64,000 bases of DNA from Phocoenobacter uteri (GTDB taxonomy: Bacteria > Pseudomonadota > Gammaproteobacteria > Enterobacterales > Pasteurellaceae). Shown here piece after piece: positions 25,767 to 34,537 of the stretch (its first letter is position 1; each line of letters begins with the position of its first letter). The stretch lies in the NCBI RefSeq assembly GCF_900454895.1, contig NZ_UGTA01000001.1, positions 124,001 to 188,000 on the forward strand. Reading direction: 5' to 3'. The notes under the pieces were generated by a model. The model ran no database searches and was not told the DNA's origin. It worked only from the letters and a program-made list of their open reading frames with translations. The position numbers were made by a program, and so were the translations under genes.

Positions 25767-26270
25767 ATGAATGTTTGGATAATGCGACACGGTGAAGCTG
25801 GATTTAATGCCGGTGTTGATCATCAAAGAAGTTTAACTGAATATGGTAAAAAAACAGCAAGATCACAGGGTGAATGGCTAGGCAAACGATTGGCTAATAA
25901 AGAGCAACAAATTGATAAAATTATAGTCAGCCCTTTTTTGCGTGCTCAACAAACTTTTGAAGAAGTTTTAAAAGGACTACAAGCGGTTAATTTTGATCAA
26001 AAATTTACAAATTCTATACAAGAAAAAGTAGAAAGTTGGGAAGGGGTTACGCCTTACGGCACACCGAATAGCGTATTAGATTATATTCGAGTATTGCGTG
26101 AAAGTGGTGTGAAAAACGTACTTATTATTTCTCATTTACCTTTAGTGTATGAATTGGTGTCTTATTTTACGCAACATCAGTCTAAGGTTCATTTCTATCC
26201 AGCAGTCATTGCTGAGATCGATTGGACGACGGATAATGGAAAATTGATTATTTCTGAGAAGCCTGAGTAA
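25767..26270 (+). CDS. sixA: Phosphohistidine phosphatase SixA
   Basis: A 167-residue protein (E. coli SixA 161). MNVWIMRHGEAGF carries the RHG catalytic His, and IIVSPFLRAQQTFE and IISHLPLVYELV provide the Arg and second His of the histidine-phosphatase fold. The start is the ATG at 25767, preceded by AGGGAG; an earlier in-frame start would add 26 residues with no family match. In E. coli SixA removes phosphate from the phosphotransferase NPr or ArcB histidine. An uptake-signal copy (ACAAGCGGT) lies in its coding region near 25979. Ends at a hairpin shared with ung. Confidence 0.92.
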   Translation: MNVWIMRHGEAGFNAGVDHQRSLTEYGKKTARSQGEWLGKRLANKEQQIDKIIVSPFLRAQQTFEEVLKGLQAVNFDQKFTNSIQEKVESWEGVTPYGTPNSVLDYIRVLRESGVKNVLIISHLPLVYELVSYFTQHQSKVHFYPAVIAEIDWTTDNGKLIISEKPE

Positions 26271-26333
26271 ATAAAAGCAACATTGTTTTGATAAGTTAGG
26301 TAGCAGTAATTAGAAGATTCATTTTAACAAATG

Positions 26334-26372
26334 GGCTGACTGTATGTTGAAAAGTTCAGTCAGCCTGTTTTT
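26334..26372 (+). terminator. Terminator after sixA
   Basis: GGCTGACTG (26334-26342), loop of 14 nt, CAGTCAGCC (26357-26365), then TGTTTTTAGG. A strong 9-bp stem between the convergent ends of sixA and ung. Confidence 0.8.
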
Positions 26373-26380
26373 AGGTTATA

Positions 26381-27052
26381 TTAAACTGTAGCAGGCAGTT
26401 GCCAGTTTATTTCAGTTATGCCTTTTGATCTTAAATATTCATTGGTTTTAGAAAAATGTTTACAGCCAAAGAAACCACGATAGGCAGAAAGTGGCGATGG
26501 ATGTGGTGCTTTTAAAACACAATGGCGGGTTTGGTCAATAAATTGTCCTTTGCGTTGGGCGTGGCTTCCCCAGAGTAGAAAAACAAGGTTTTCACGTTCA
26601 TTATTGAGTTTTTCAATTACTTTATCGGTAAATATTTCCCAGCCAATATTTGCGTGAGAATGAGCTTTGCCTTGCTCAACGGTTAAAACCGTATTAAGCA
26701 TAAAGACACCTTGTTTTGCCCAATCAATTAAATAACCGTGTTGAGGAATTTGAAACCCGTCAATATCATCGGCTAATTCTTTATACATATTAACCAAAGA
26801 AGGAGGAGGATCAATATTAGGTTTTACGGAAAAGGCTAAACCGTGTGCTTGATTGATTCCGTGATAAGGATCTTGCCCTAGAATCACAACCTTCACATCT
26901 TCAAAATTGGTTAATGAGAATGCACTGAATACTTCATTGTGCGGGGGATAAATCGCTTTTCCTTTTAAACGTTCATTTTTGACAAATTGTAAAATTTCTT
27001 GAAAGTAGGGTTGGGATTTTTCACTCCCTATGACATCTGACCAATTTTTCAT
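26381..27052 (-). CDS. ung: Uracil-DNA glycosylase
   Basis: A 223-residue enzyme that removes uracil from DNA. The water-activating motif is GQDPYHG (Asp61), the uracil pocket VFMLNTVLTVEQGKAHSHA, and the minor-groove loop HPSPLSAYRGFFGC. Length is near E. coli Ung (229). It diverges from grcA over a 191-bp gap; the same divergent pair exists in E. coli. The ATG has a modest ribosome site. The promoter region holds a direct repeat that resembles an ArcA site. Confidence 0.97.
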   Translation of the reverse strand: MKNWSDVIGSEKSQPYFQEILQFVKNERLKGKAIYPPHNEVFSAFSLTNFEDVKVVILGQDPYHGINQAHGLAFSVKPNIDPPPSLVNMYKELADDIDGFQIPQHGYLIDWAKQGVFMLNTVLTVEQGKAHSHANIGWEIFTDKVIEKLNNERENLVFLLWGSHAQRKGQFIDQTRHCVLKAPHPSPLSAYRGFFGCKHFSKTNEYLRSKGITEINWQLPATV

Positions 27053-27053
27053 C

Positions 27054-27072
27054 TTGTTAAACCTTTGTTAAA
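27054..27072. promoter_or_regulatory. Direct repeat resembling an ArcA site, upstream of ung
   Basis: TTGTTAAA (27054-27061) and TTGTTAAA (27065-27072), 11 bp centre to centre, which is the spacing of ArcA-binding direct repeats. It lies directly upstream of the ung ATG and 170 bp from grcA. No FNR-type palindrome was seen. Weak assignment. Confidence 0.35.
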
Positions 27073-27243
27073 GTTGTGTATAAATAAGGTGTTCTGTTAA
27101 CATTTTCTTGTCATATAATAGCATATAAGCAAAATTTACAAAAATATGGTTAAATTTTCTCGCATTATCTCTCAAAATAAGTAGAATGATAAAATATTTT
27201 TTAAAATATCAAATTTTTTTATAAAACACAGGAGTAACTCACT

Positions 27244-27627
27244 ATGATTAAAGGTGTACAAATTACAGAATCTTCAAATAGCAATTTAGTAAATTCTTTT
27301 TGGTTATTAGACGAAGAAAAAAATGAAGCACGTTGTTTATGTGCAAAAGGTGATTATGCAGAAGACCAAATTGTTGCATTAAGTGAATTAGGCGAAATCG
27401 CATACCGTGAAGTTCAAATGGATGTTGCACCAACTATCAAAGTTGAAGGTGGTCAGCACTTAAATGTAAACGTATTACGTCGTGAAACATTAGAAGACGC
27501 AGTAAACAACCCAGAAAAATACCCACAATTAACCATTCGTGTTTCTGGCTACGCAGTACGTTTCAACTCATTAACACCAGAACAACAACGTGATGTAATT
27601 ACTCGTACTTTCACTGAAAGTCTATAA
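27244..27627 (+). CDS. grcA: Autonomous glycyl radical cofactor GrcA
   Basis: A 127-residue protein. The C-terminal half, LTIRVSGYAVRFNSLTPEQQ, carries the glycine that forms the protein radical. GrcA replaces the damaged C-terminal part of pyruvate formate-lyase after exposure to oxygen. Same length and neighbour (ung) as E. coli YfiD/GrcA. The ATG follows AGGAGTAACTCACT. Expression is expected to rise without oxygen. Ends at a classic terminator. Confidence 0.97.
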   Translation: MIKGVQITESSNSNLVNSFWLLDEEKNEARCLCAKGDYAEDQIVALSELGEIAYREVQMDVAPTIKVEGGQHLNVNVLRRETLEDAVNNPEKYPQLTIRVSGYAVRFNSLTPEQQRDVITRTFTESL

Positions 27628-27642
27628 TTACTACTTTATATT

Positions 27643-27668
27643 AAAAAGCATCTTTCGAGATGCTTTTT
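27643..27668 (+). terminator. grcA terminator
   Basis: AAAAAGCATCT, UUCG tetraloop, AGATGCTTTTT: a perfect 11-bp stem with T-run. It also lies against the 3' end of thiQ on the opposite strand. Confidence 0.92.
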
Positions 27669-27681
27669 TTATGTATGAAAA

Positions 27682-28323
27682 TTATAAAACTCTTCGCTCA
27701 ACTATTTTTCCATTTTTTATTTCAATCACTTCATCAAATAAATCGCAAACCTCATCAAATTGATGAGTAACCATTAACAAGGTTAAATTATGTTTTTGGC
27801 AGATTTCAGCGACAAGTATCTGTAATTCTTGGCGACGCTGTGGATCGAGAGCAGAAAAAGGCTCATCAAGCAGTAAAATTGGTTTGTGTTGTAGCAAGGT
27901 TCGGGCTAGAGCGACACGTTGTTTTTGTCCACCTGAAAGTTGTTCGCAAGAACGTTCAAGTAAATCGCCGATTCCCATTTGTTGTGCAATATCGAAAACT
28001 TTTTGTTGTTGTACTTCGGGTAGTTTTAGACGAGGAGCAAGCCCTAATCCAATATTTTGGCTTACTGTTAAATGGGGAAAAATATTGTTATCTTGAAAGA
28101 GCATTGCAACAGGGCGTTGAGCAACAGAGGTTGTTGTATAATTTTTATTATTCAACCAAATTTCGCCCGTCGTTACTTGTTCAAAGCCTGCAATTAAGTT
28201 TAATAACGTACTTTTCCCCGCCCCACTTTCACCAATAATCGCTACTTTTTTTCCTTTTTTGATCTGAAGATCAAAGTGCATAGGCATTTGTGGGTAATCA
28301 AAGATTATATCTAGTTTTATCAT
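27682..28323 (-). CDS. thiQ: Thiamine ABC transporter ATPase ThiQ
   Basis: A 213-residue ATPase. Walker A GESGAGKST at residues 31-39, LSGGQKQRVALAR signature, LLLDEPFSALDPQ Walker B, and TLLMVTHQFDEV. The start overlaps the last four bases of thiP (28320-28323), so the two are translated together. Together with ThiP it imports thiamine or its phosphates. Assignment rests on the pairing with a ThiP-type permease; the protein alone would only be called an ABC ATPase. Confidence 0.88.
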   Translation of the reverse strand: MIKLDIIFDYPQMPMHFDLQIKKGKKVAIIGESGAGKSTLLNLIAGFEQVTTGEIWLNNKNYTTTSVAQRPVAMLFQDNNIFPHLTVSQNIGLGLAPRLKLPEVQQQKVFDIAQQMGIGDLLERSCEQLSGGQKQRVALARTLLQHKPILLLDEPFSALDPQRRQELQILVAEICQKHNLTLLMVTHQFDEVCDLFDEVIEIKNGKIVERRVL

Positions 28324-29900
28324 TGTTCACTCTTATTTTTGTTAATACATAAAAAAGGTAATAAAGCACATAACATTAGGATTAACGCCGTAACAGCAGC
28401 ATCTTCTGTATGATAACTACCGAGTTGCTGATAAAGTAGGTATGGAAGTGTACTAAAATCAGGCGTTCCGAAAAAAGCAATGATAGAAAAACTACCTAAA
28501 CTTGCTGACATTGCAAGAGCAAAGGCATTGAGAAGCGGTCGAATTAAATAGGGTTTTTCCACAATCCACCAGCGGTTAAAACCTGTTAAATTTAGGCTAT
28601 GAGCAAGTTTATCAAAACGAATGAAAGCCTGATACATTGGTGAGAAAATCAGTCTGTAAATATAGGGTAATAACACTAAACCATTACACACTCCCAAAAT
28701 AAATAATAATTGTAATTTAGTTAATTCAATATCAATGAAGAAGACAAATAATCCAACTGCCAATAAAAATACAGGCAAAATCAGAGGGTAGGTCGTTACC
28801 CCCGAAAGTATACTTTGAGCAATTTTTTTGTGTTGAAAGGCGAGTTTTCTTGTTTCTAATGTGATGAGATAAGCAATAGAAATCACACTCAATGATGCAA
28901 TCAGGCTGATTATCACAGAATAATAAAAGGCGTGCCAAAGCATTGGGTTTAAAAGGCGTTCAATAAAATTCGATACCCTAATTGCTTCCCAAAAGATACT
29001 TATAAGCGGTATAAAAATCATAAAAATTTGCAAAAATAGGATTAGTTGCAAAAAGCGTTTAGAGCCAGATGAAAGTGTGGGTATCCAGTGCTGAATTTGA
29101 GTTGTGGTTGATTTTGAATGAAAAGCATAGCGAGAGGCGATATCCATCATAAATTGTAAAAATAATCCAATAACTAATTGAATACCAATTAAAATTACCG
29201 CTTTTGCAAAATCAAATTCAAAAGTAACCGCTTGATAAATAGCAACTTCTAAGGTGCTATATTTCGGGCTTCCTCCGAGCATTAACACAATGGGAAAACT
29301 GGTAAAACAGAGTAAAAATACATAGCTAAACACATAAGGTAGAATGCCTTTAAGTGGTGGAAATTCAACAATTTTAAAATAATGCCAGCGTGTTAAACCA
29401 AGTTGTGTTGCAAGTTTATGCTGATTTGGCGAAGTTAAGTTGAGTCCTTCAAGTACATATTTCGTCACAAAAGGAATATTTAAAAATAGGTGAGCAAATA
29501 AAATCCCTTGTAAGCCATAAATTGAAAATTTCCATTTTATGCCCCAAAACGCAAAAAATTGGGCGATCCAACCTGAATTTCCCCATACCCCTACAATTGC
29601 GAAAATAACAACGACGGCAGGTAGTGACCATACGAAACTAATTATTTTATAAAGGAAGGATTTACCTTTAAACTCTAAATAGAAAAAGGCTCGAGCGAGT
29701 AATAAGCCTAAAAAAGTAGAAAGCAGGGCAGAAATTCCAGCTTGGAATAAGCTATATTTTATTATATTGATACTTTCTGAAATTGACCAAAAAGTTGTGT
29801 TATTACTAAAAGATATTAAGGCATAAAAACTAATTCCGTATAGTGACAGAATCAGAATATAAATTAACCAAGCAGAATATTTTGTAAAATAATGAGACAT
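28320..29900 (-). CDS. thiP: Thiamine ABC transporter permease ThiP
   Basis: A 526-residue protein with about 12 membrane segments, formed by two fused permease halves, each with an EAA-like loop (ATQLGLTRWHYFKIVEFPPL and AHSLNLTGFNRWWIVEKPYL). This duplicated layout fits ThiP and iron-type permeases; pairing with ThiQ favours thiamine. The binding-protein gene (thiB) that usually leads this operon is not next to it: the upstream gene is asnA on the other strand. No TPP-riboswitch signature was seen in the 302-bp upstream gap. Uptake-signal cores lie inside (28528, 29006). Confidence 0.82.
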   Translation of the reverse strand: MSHYFTKYSAWLIYILILSLYGISFYALISFSNNTTFWSISESINIIKYSLFQAGISALLSTFLGLLLARAFFYLEFKGKSFLYKIISFVWSLPAVVVIFAIVGVWGNSGWIAQFFAFWGIKWKFSIYGLQGILFAHLFLNIPFVTKYVLEGLNLTSPNQHKLATQLGLTRWHYFKIVEFPPLKGILPYVFSYVFLLCFTSFPIVLMLGGSPKYSTLEVAIYQAVTFEFDFAKAVILIGIQLVIGLFLQFMMDIASRYAFHSKSTTTQIQHWIPTLSSGSKRFLQLILFLQIFMIFIPLISIFWEAIRVSNFIERLLNPMLWHAFYYSVIISLIASLSVISIAYLITLETRKLAFQHKKIAQSILSGVTTYPLILPVFLLAVGLFVFFIDIELTKLQLLFILGVCNGLVLLPYIYRLIFSPMYQAFIRFDKLAHSLNLTGFNRWWIVEKPYLIRPLLNAFALAMSASLGSFSIIAFFGTPDFSTLPYLLYQQLGSYHTEDAAVTALILMLCALLPFLCINKNKSEQ

Positions 29901-30202
29901 AGCCTTAAAAATAAAAATGTAAGCGGTAGGATTTTAACAGTTTTTTGCAATTAAATCTCTTTTCTACTTTTACTAAAAAGATTGGATGTTTACCATTCTA
30001 AACATGATTTTTATTTATTCTACAAGATAAACTTTTGTGTTTTTAGGATTTATCTAAAATAATGCTGTTTTTTTATATTGTATTTAACTTATGTTGTTTT
30101 ATTTTGATTTCGTGTTGTGTTTTTTGTTTTTATATTGAATAATCTTTATCACTAGGCAGGCGTTGGTCTGCTATTTTTATTTTTAGCTTAGAGGTTATTC
30201 TT
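29901..30202. promoter_or_regulatory. thiP/asnA divergent intergenic region
   Basis: A 302-bp, A/T-rich gap between the divergent starts. It holds an uptake-signal core (about 29923) and a short hairpin (GCAG, loop, CTGC at about 30160-30171) followed by TATTTTTATTTTT just before asnA, a possible but weak attenuator. No clear promoter consensus, gene or riboswitch could be assigned. Confidence 0.4.
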
Positions 30203-31195
30203 ATGAAAAAATCATTTATTTTACAACAACAGGAAATTAGTTTTACTAAAAACACATTTACAGAAAAATTAATTGAGCATTTAGGTATTGTTGAAGTTCA
30301 AGGACCTATATTAAGCCAAGTTGGAAATGGTATTCAAGATAATCTCTCTGGTGCTGAAAAAGCGGTTCAAGTGAATGTGAAACAAATTGAAGATGCGACT
30401 TTTGAAGTGGTACATTCTTTAGCGAAATGGAAACGCCATACTTTAGCAAGATTTGATTTTGCGGTTGGGGAAGGCTTGTTTGTGCATATGAAAGCATTAC
30501 GTCCTGATGAAGATAGCTTAGATCAAACTCACTCAGTATTTGTAGATCAATGGGATTGGGAAAAAGTAATTAGCAAAGAGCAACGTAATTTAGATTTCTT
30601 AAAACAAACAGTTCGTTCTATCTATCAGGGGCTTTTAGAAACAGCGGAAGCGGTACATCAAAAATTTGGTATTGAGAAATTTTTACCACAAGAAATTACT
30701 TTTGTTCAAAGTGAAGAGTTAGTGCAACGTTATCCAAATATGAGCGATAAAGAGCGTGAAAATGCGATTTGTAAAGAATTTGGTGCGGTCTTTTTAATTG
30801 GTATTGGTGGCGAGTTATCAGATGGTAAACCACACGATGTACGTGCACCAGATTATGATGACTGGACAACAATTTCAGAAGGGGATTATAAAGGCTTAAA
30901 TGGAGATATTTTAGTTTGGGATCCTGTTTTAGATCGTGCATTAGAAATTTCATCAATGGGTATTCGTGTTGACGAAGTCGCATTACGTAAACAATTAGCA
31001 TTAACAAATGATGAAGATCGTTTAAAATTTGATTGGCACCAAGATTTAATCAATGGACGTTTACCTCTTTCAATTGGTGGGGGTATTGGTCAATCAAGAC
31101 TGGTAATGCTATTGTTACAGAAAAAACATGTTGGTGAAGTGCAATCAAGCGTTTGGCCACAATCTGTACTGAATGAATTCGAACATATTTTATAA
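30203..31195 (+). CDS. asnA: Aspartate-ammonia ligase (asparagine synthetase A)
   Basis: A 330-residue enzyme of the same length as E. coli AsnA. It makes asparagine from aspartate, ammonia and ATP. Recognisable stretches are VEVQGPILSQVGNGIQDNLSG near the N-terminus, AKWKRHTLARFDF in the middle and LSIGGGIGQSRLVMLLL near the end, the fold shared with class II tRNA synthetases. A TTAGAGGTTATTCTT ribosome site precedes the ATG. It ends at a perfect hairpin. Confidence 0.96.
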   Translation: MKKSFILQQQEISFTKNTFTEKLIEHLGIVEVQGPILSQVGNGIQDNLSGAEKAVQVNVKQIEDATFEVVHSLAKWKRHTLARFDFAVGEGLFVHMKALRPDEDSLDQTHSVFVDQWDWEKVISKEQRNLDFLKQTVRSIYQGLLETAEAVHQKFGIEKFLPQEITFVQSEELVQRYPNMSDKERENAICKEFGAVFLIGIGGELSDGKPHDVRAPDYDDWTTISEGDYKGLNGDILVWDPVLDRALEISSMGIRVDEVALRKQLALTNDEDRLKFDWHQDLINGRLPLSIGGGIGQSRLVMLLLQKKHVGEVQSSVWPQSVLNEFEHIL

Positions 31196-31207
31196 ATAGA
31201 TATAGAT

Positions 31208-31240
31208 AAGGCTAAATAATATTTAGCCTTGTTTTTATTT
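31208..31240 (+). terminator. asnA terminator
   Basis: AAGGCTAAATA and TATTTAGCCTT form an 11-bp stem (31208-31230), followed by GTTTTTATTT. Confidence 0.85.
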
Positions 31241-31305
31241 AGTTTTTGAATAAAAAATGATGAGTGTTATATTAAGTATCTTGTAAGAAAGAAAATTTGA
31301 GATGG

Positions 31306-31325
31306 AGCCAAAATGGCTTTTTTTA
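31306..31325 (+). terminator. Short hairpin with T-run in the ptsH leader
   Basis: AGCCA, loop AAA, TGGCT then six T. The stem is only five bp, but the pattern is that of a small terminator, about 160 bp before ptsH. It may block read-through from asnA or attenuate a longer ptsH transcript. Confidence 0.5.
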
Positions 31326-31481
31326 TAAAAAATTACTATTTTTCACTATAAATTTTGATCTAATTAAAGATTTTTAAATATTTTTGAATGTTTTTTTTCT
31401 TTATTTATAGTAAAGTTATAGGGTTTTAACAAACAAAGTCAAAGCATATTTTATTGTTTTGATAATAAATGAGGATTTATT

Positions 31482-31739
31482 ATGTATTCAAAAGATGTAA
31501 AAATTATTGGGGCTAATGGCTTACATACTCGTCCAGCTGCTGAATTTGTAAAAGCAGCAAAGGGTTTTGAGTCAAAAATTGAAGTAACTGCGGCGGGTAA
31601 AACTGCAAGTGCTAAAAGTTTATTCAAACTTCAAACATTAGGATTAACTCAAGGAACTGTGATTACTATCTCTGCGGAAGGCGAAGATGAGCAAAAAGCA
31701 GTAGATTTCTTAGTGGAATTAGTTCCTACTTTAGAATAA
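31482..31739 (+). CDS. ptsH: PTS phosphocarrier protein HPr
   Basis: An 85-residue protein. The phosphorylated residue is His15 in GLHTRPAAEFV, and Ser46 lies in SLFKLQTLGL, the usual regulatory position. HPr passes phosphate from enzyme I to the EIIA proteins. First gene of ptsH-ptsI-crr; ptsI starts 72 bp downstream. A GAGGATTTATT ribosome site precedes the ATG. Confidence 0.98.
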   Translation: MYSKDVKIIGANGLHTRPAAEFVKAAKGFESKIEVTAAGKTASAKSLFKLQTLGLTQGTVITISAEGEDEQKAVDFLVELVPTLE

Positions 31740-31811
31740 TTTTTCTATTTAAAAAACAGCTTTCTGGAAACAGAAAGTTGTTTTGTTATATTTAAACATA
31801 AAGGATACATT

Positions 31812-33539
31812 ATGATTTCAGGTATCGCAGCCTCTCCAGGCGTTGTATTTGGTAAAGCACTTGTTTTAAAAGAAGAACCAATCGTTCTTAATACACACAA
31901 AATTTTAGCTGATCAAGTTGAAGCGGAAAAAGCGAAGTTTTTTGAAGGTCGTGATAAAGCTGCGGCACAATTAACAGCAATTAAAGAGAAAGCAAGACGC
32001 ACACTTGGTGAAGAAAAAGAAGCAATCTTTGAAGGTCACTTGATGATCTTAGAAGATGAAGAGCTTGAAGAAGAAATTTTAGCTTATTTAGAAGAAAATC
32101 TTGTTACAGCAGATGTTGCAACAAGTAAAATCATTGATATGCAAGTCTCAATGCTTGCGGATCTTGATGACGAATATCTAAAAGAGCGTGCGGGAGATAT
32201 TAGCGATATCGGTAACCGTTTGTTACGTAATATTTTAGGTATGAATATTGTCGATCTAGGTGATATTCAAGAAGAAGTAATCCTAGTTGCTTACGACTTA
32301 ACGCCATCTGAAACAGCTCAATTAAACCTTGATAAAGTACTTGGTTTCATCACTGATATTGGGGGACGTACATCTCACACCTCAATTATGGCTCGTTCAT
32401 TAGAATTACCTGCAATCGTTGGAACAAATAACATTACCTCTTTGGTGAAAACTGGCGATATGTTAATTCTTGATGCGGAAAATAATGCCGTACATATCAA
32501 TCCAGAAAATGAAACGATTGAGCAATTTAAAGCATTAAAAGCAAAAGTTGAAGCAGAGAAAGCAGAATTAGCAAAATTAAAAGATTTACCTGCACAAACT
32601 TTAGATGGTCATCATATTGAAGTCGCTTCAAATATTGGGACTATCCGTGATGTTGATGGTGCATTACGCAATGGTGCAGAAGCGATAGGTTTATATCGTA
32701 CTGAATTCCTATTTATGGATCGTTCAGCTCTTCCAACAGAGCAAGAGCAATTTGAAGCTTATAAAGAAATTGTAGAAGCAATGGACGGTAAGCGAGTTAT
32801 TTTACGTACGATGGATATCGGTGGCGATAAAGAATTGCCATATATGAATTTCCCGAAAGAAATGAAGCCATTCTTGGGATGGCGTGCAGTGCGTATTGGT
32901 TTAACGGCAGAATACAGCCACATTTTAAAAGATCAATTACGTGCGGTATTACGTGCTTCTGCCTTTGGTAAACTAGCGGTAATGTTCCCAATGATCATTT
33001 CTGTTGAAGAAATTCGTATCTTAAAAGGCTTAATTGAAGAATTTAAAGCTGAATTACGTGCTGAAGGGATTGCATTTGATGAAAATCTTGAAATTGGTGT
33101 AATGGTTGAAACACCATCAGCGGCAATGAATGCACGTCATTTGGCGAAAGAAGTGGACTTCTTCAGTATTGGTACTAATGACTTAACACAATATACCTTA
33201 GCAGTGGATCGTGGTAATGAATATATCGCACATCTTTACAATCCATTAGCGCCATCAGTATTAAATGTAATCAAACAAGTGATTGATGCATCTCACGCAG
33301 AAGGTAAATGGACGGGTATGTGTGGTGAGCTTGCAGGTGATGAACGTGCGGCTGCGTTGTTATTAGGTATGGGATTGGATGAGTTTAGTATGAGTGCAAT
33401 TTCAATGCCACGCATTAAAAAATTAGTGCGTAATATGAATTTTGCTGATGCAAAAGCTTTAGCTGATAAAGCACTTGATTGTCCAACAGCACAAGAAATC
33501 GAACAGCTTGTTGACGATTTTTATGAAAAATTGAACTAA
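31812..33539 (+). CDS. ptsI: PTS enzyme I (phosphoenolpyruvate-protein phosphotransferase)
   Basis: A 575-residue protein, the same length as E. coli EI. The active-site His is residue 189 in GGRTSHTSIMARS. The PEP-binding C-terminal barrel has LYRTEFLFMDR, RTMDIGGDKELPYM, VMVETPSAA, FFSIGTNDLTQYTLAVDR and a Cys in WTGMCGELAGD. It transfers phosphate from PEP to HPr. It sits between ptsH and crr on one likely transcript. Confidence 0.98.
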   Translation: MISGIAASPGVVFGKALVLKEEPIVLNTHKILADQVEAEKAKFFEGRDKAAAQLTAIKEKARRTLGEEKEAIFEGHLMILEDEELEEEILAYLEENLVTADVATSKIIDMQVSMLADLDDEYLKERAGDISDIGNRLLRNILGMNIVDLGDIQEEVILVAYDLTPSETAQLNLDKVLGFITDIGGRTSHTSIMARSLELPAIVGTNNITSLVKTGDMLILDAENNAVHINPENETIEQFKALKAKVEAEKAELAKLKDLPAQTLDGHHIEVASNIGTIRDVDGALRNGAEAIGLYRTEFLFMDRSALPTEQEQFEAYKEIVEAMDGKRVILRTMDIGGDKELPYMNFPKEMKPFLGWRAVRIGLTAEYSHILKDQLRAVLRASAFGKLAVMFPMIISVEEIRILKGLIEEFKAELRAEGIAFDENLEIGVMVETPSAAMNARHLAKEVDFFSIGTNDLTQYTLAVDRGNEYIAHLYNPLAPSVLNVIKQVIDASHAEGKWTGMCGELAGDERAAALLLGMGLDEFSMSAISMPRIKKLVRNMNFADAKALADKALDCPTAQEIEQLVDDFYEKLN

Positions 33540-33618
33540 ATACTTACAAATATTCTATTTTTGTATAGAATATAGGAGAGTTTTCAGTTTTAAGTCCCAA
33601 CATACAGGAGATTAAGTT

Positions 33619-34119
33619 ATGGGTTTATTAGATAAATTATTTGGTTCAAAAAAACCAGAAACAAAAGAAGTAAAAATTTATGCACCACTTACAGGGGAAA
33701 TTGTAAGCCTTGAAGATGTGCCAGATGTTGTTTTTTCTGAAAAAATCGTAGGTGATGGCGTTGCAATTCGTCCAGCTGGCGATACATTAGTTGCACCTGT
33801 AAATGGTACAATTGGTAAAATTTTTGAAACTAACCACGCATTTTCTATTGAATCAGAAGAAGGTGTTGAATTATTTGTTCACTTTGGTGTAGATACTGTT
33901 GAATTAAAAGGCGAAGGCTTTACTCGTATCGCAACAGAAGGTCAAAAAGTAAAAGTTGGTGAACCTATCATCAAATACGATTTAGCAGTATTAGAAGAAA
34001 AAGCAAAATCAGTATTAACACCAGTTGTAATTTCAAATATGGACGAAATCAGCAACTTAGTGAAAAAATCAGGTTCTGTTGTTGAAGGCGAAACAGTTGT
34101 TTTAACTTTAACTAAGTAA
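33619..34119 (+). CDS. crr: PTS glucose-specific EIIA (EIIA-Glc)
   Basis: A 166-residue protein of the Crr type. The two active-site histidines are His73 (ETNHAFSI) and His88 (LFVHFGVDTVELKGEGF). It receives phosphate from HPr and in enterics controls adenylate cyclase and inducer exclusion. It may also phosphorylate the stand-alone EIIB of this window. Third gene of ptsH-ptsI-crr, preceded by AGGAGATTAAGTT. Ends in a terminator at 34144. Confidence 0.97.
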   Translation: MGLLDKLFGSKKPETKEVKIYAPLTGEIVSLEDVPDVVFSEKIVGDGVAIRPAGDTLVAPVNGTIGKIFETNHAFSIESEEGVELFVHFGVDTVELKGEGFTRIATEGQKVKVGEPIIKYDLAVLEEKAKSVLTPVVISNMDEISNLVKKSGSVVEGETVVLTLTK

Positions 34120-34143
34120 TTTACTGATTATTAAAAAAATTAT

Positions 34144-34169
34144 AAACCACAGTTTAGGCTGTGGTTTTT
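34144..34169 (+). terminator. crr terminator
   Basis: AAACCACAG (34144-34152), loop TTTAGG, CTGTGGTTT (34159-34167), then T-rich tail; ends the pts operon. Confidence 0.88.
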
Positions 34170-34187
34170 GTCTTTTAAATTGGAATG

Positions 34188-34212
34188 TATGAGCGTATTA
34201 TATACGCTCATA
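34188..34212. repeat. Perfect 10-bp palindrome downstream of crr
   Basis: TATGAGCGTA, loop TTATA, TACGCTCATA. It lies 19 bp after the crr terminator. No T-run follows. Possibly a second stem-loop or a protein-binding site; nothing more can be said. Confidence 0.5.
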
Positions 34213-34249
34213 AATATACTAAATTACATTGAAATTAGCACTATGATTT

Positions 34250-34291
34250 GTAGGGGAGTATTAGTAAACGTAGTTTACGTATATGCTCCCG
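34250..34291. repeat. Extragenic palindrome copy (34250-34291)
   Basis: Reads GTAGGGGAGTATTAG... and ends ...ATATGCTCCCG; its reverse complement begins CGGGAGCATATACGTAAAC and ends CTAATACTCCCCTAC. It matches the element at 37385-37425 closely, with an inner GTAAAC-GTA-GTTTAC palindrome. Confidence 0.75.
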
Positions 34292-34385
34292 AATGCACAG
34301 AATAAAATATTTTGAAAATTATTCATTTTATTTGACCGCTATCTTTTAGATATTATAGTGTTTTAGACTATTTTATATCGAGCAA

Positions 34386-34427
34386 CGGGCGAATATATGC
34401 AAGCAAGCTTGTTAATGTCGCCCCTAC
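34386..34427. repeat. Extragenic palindrome copy (34386-34427)
   Basis: Begins CGGGCGAATATATGC and ends TTAATGTCGCCCCTAC. Outer bases match 37385-37425 and 34250-34291 with compensating changes (GGGCG/CGCCC against GGGAG/CTCCT). Confidence 0.75.
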
Positions 34428-34537
34428 GATTCAAATAACTATTTGTGTAAATCCCTAATACTAATTTCAATTTAATTCACTCTAACATTTTAGATATATC
34501 AAAAGCGTATGTGATATATTTCTACATAGGAAATAAA

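Noticed and set aside
29901..30202. TPP riboswitch before thiP
   Set aside because: I looked for the conserved core on both strands and did not see it.
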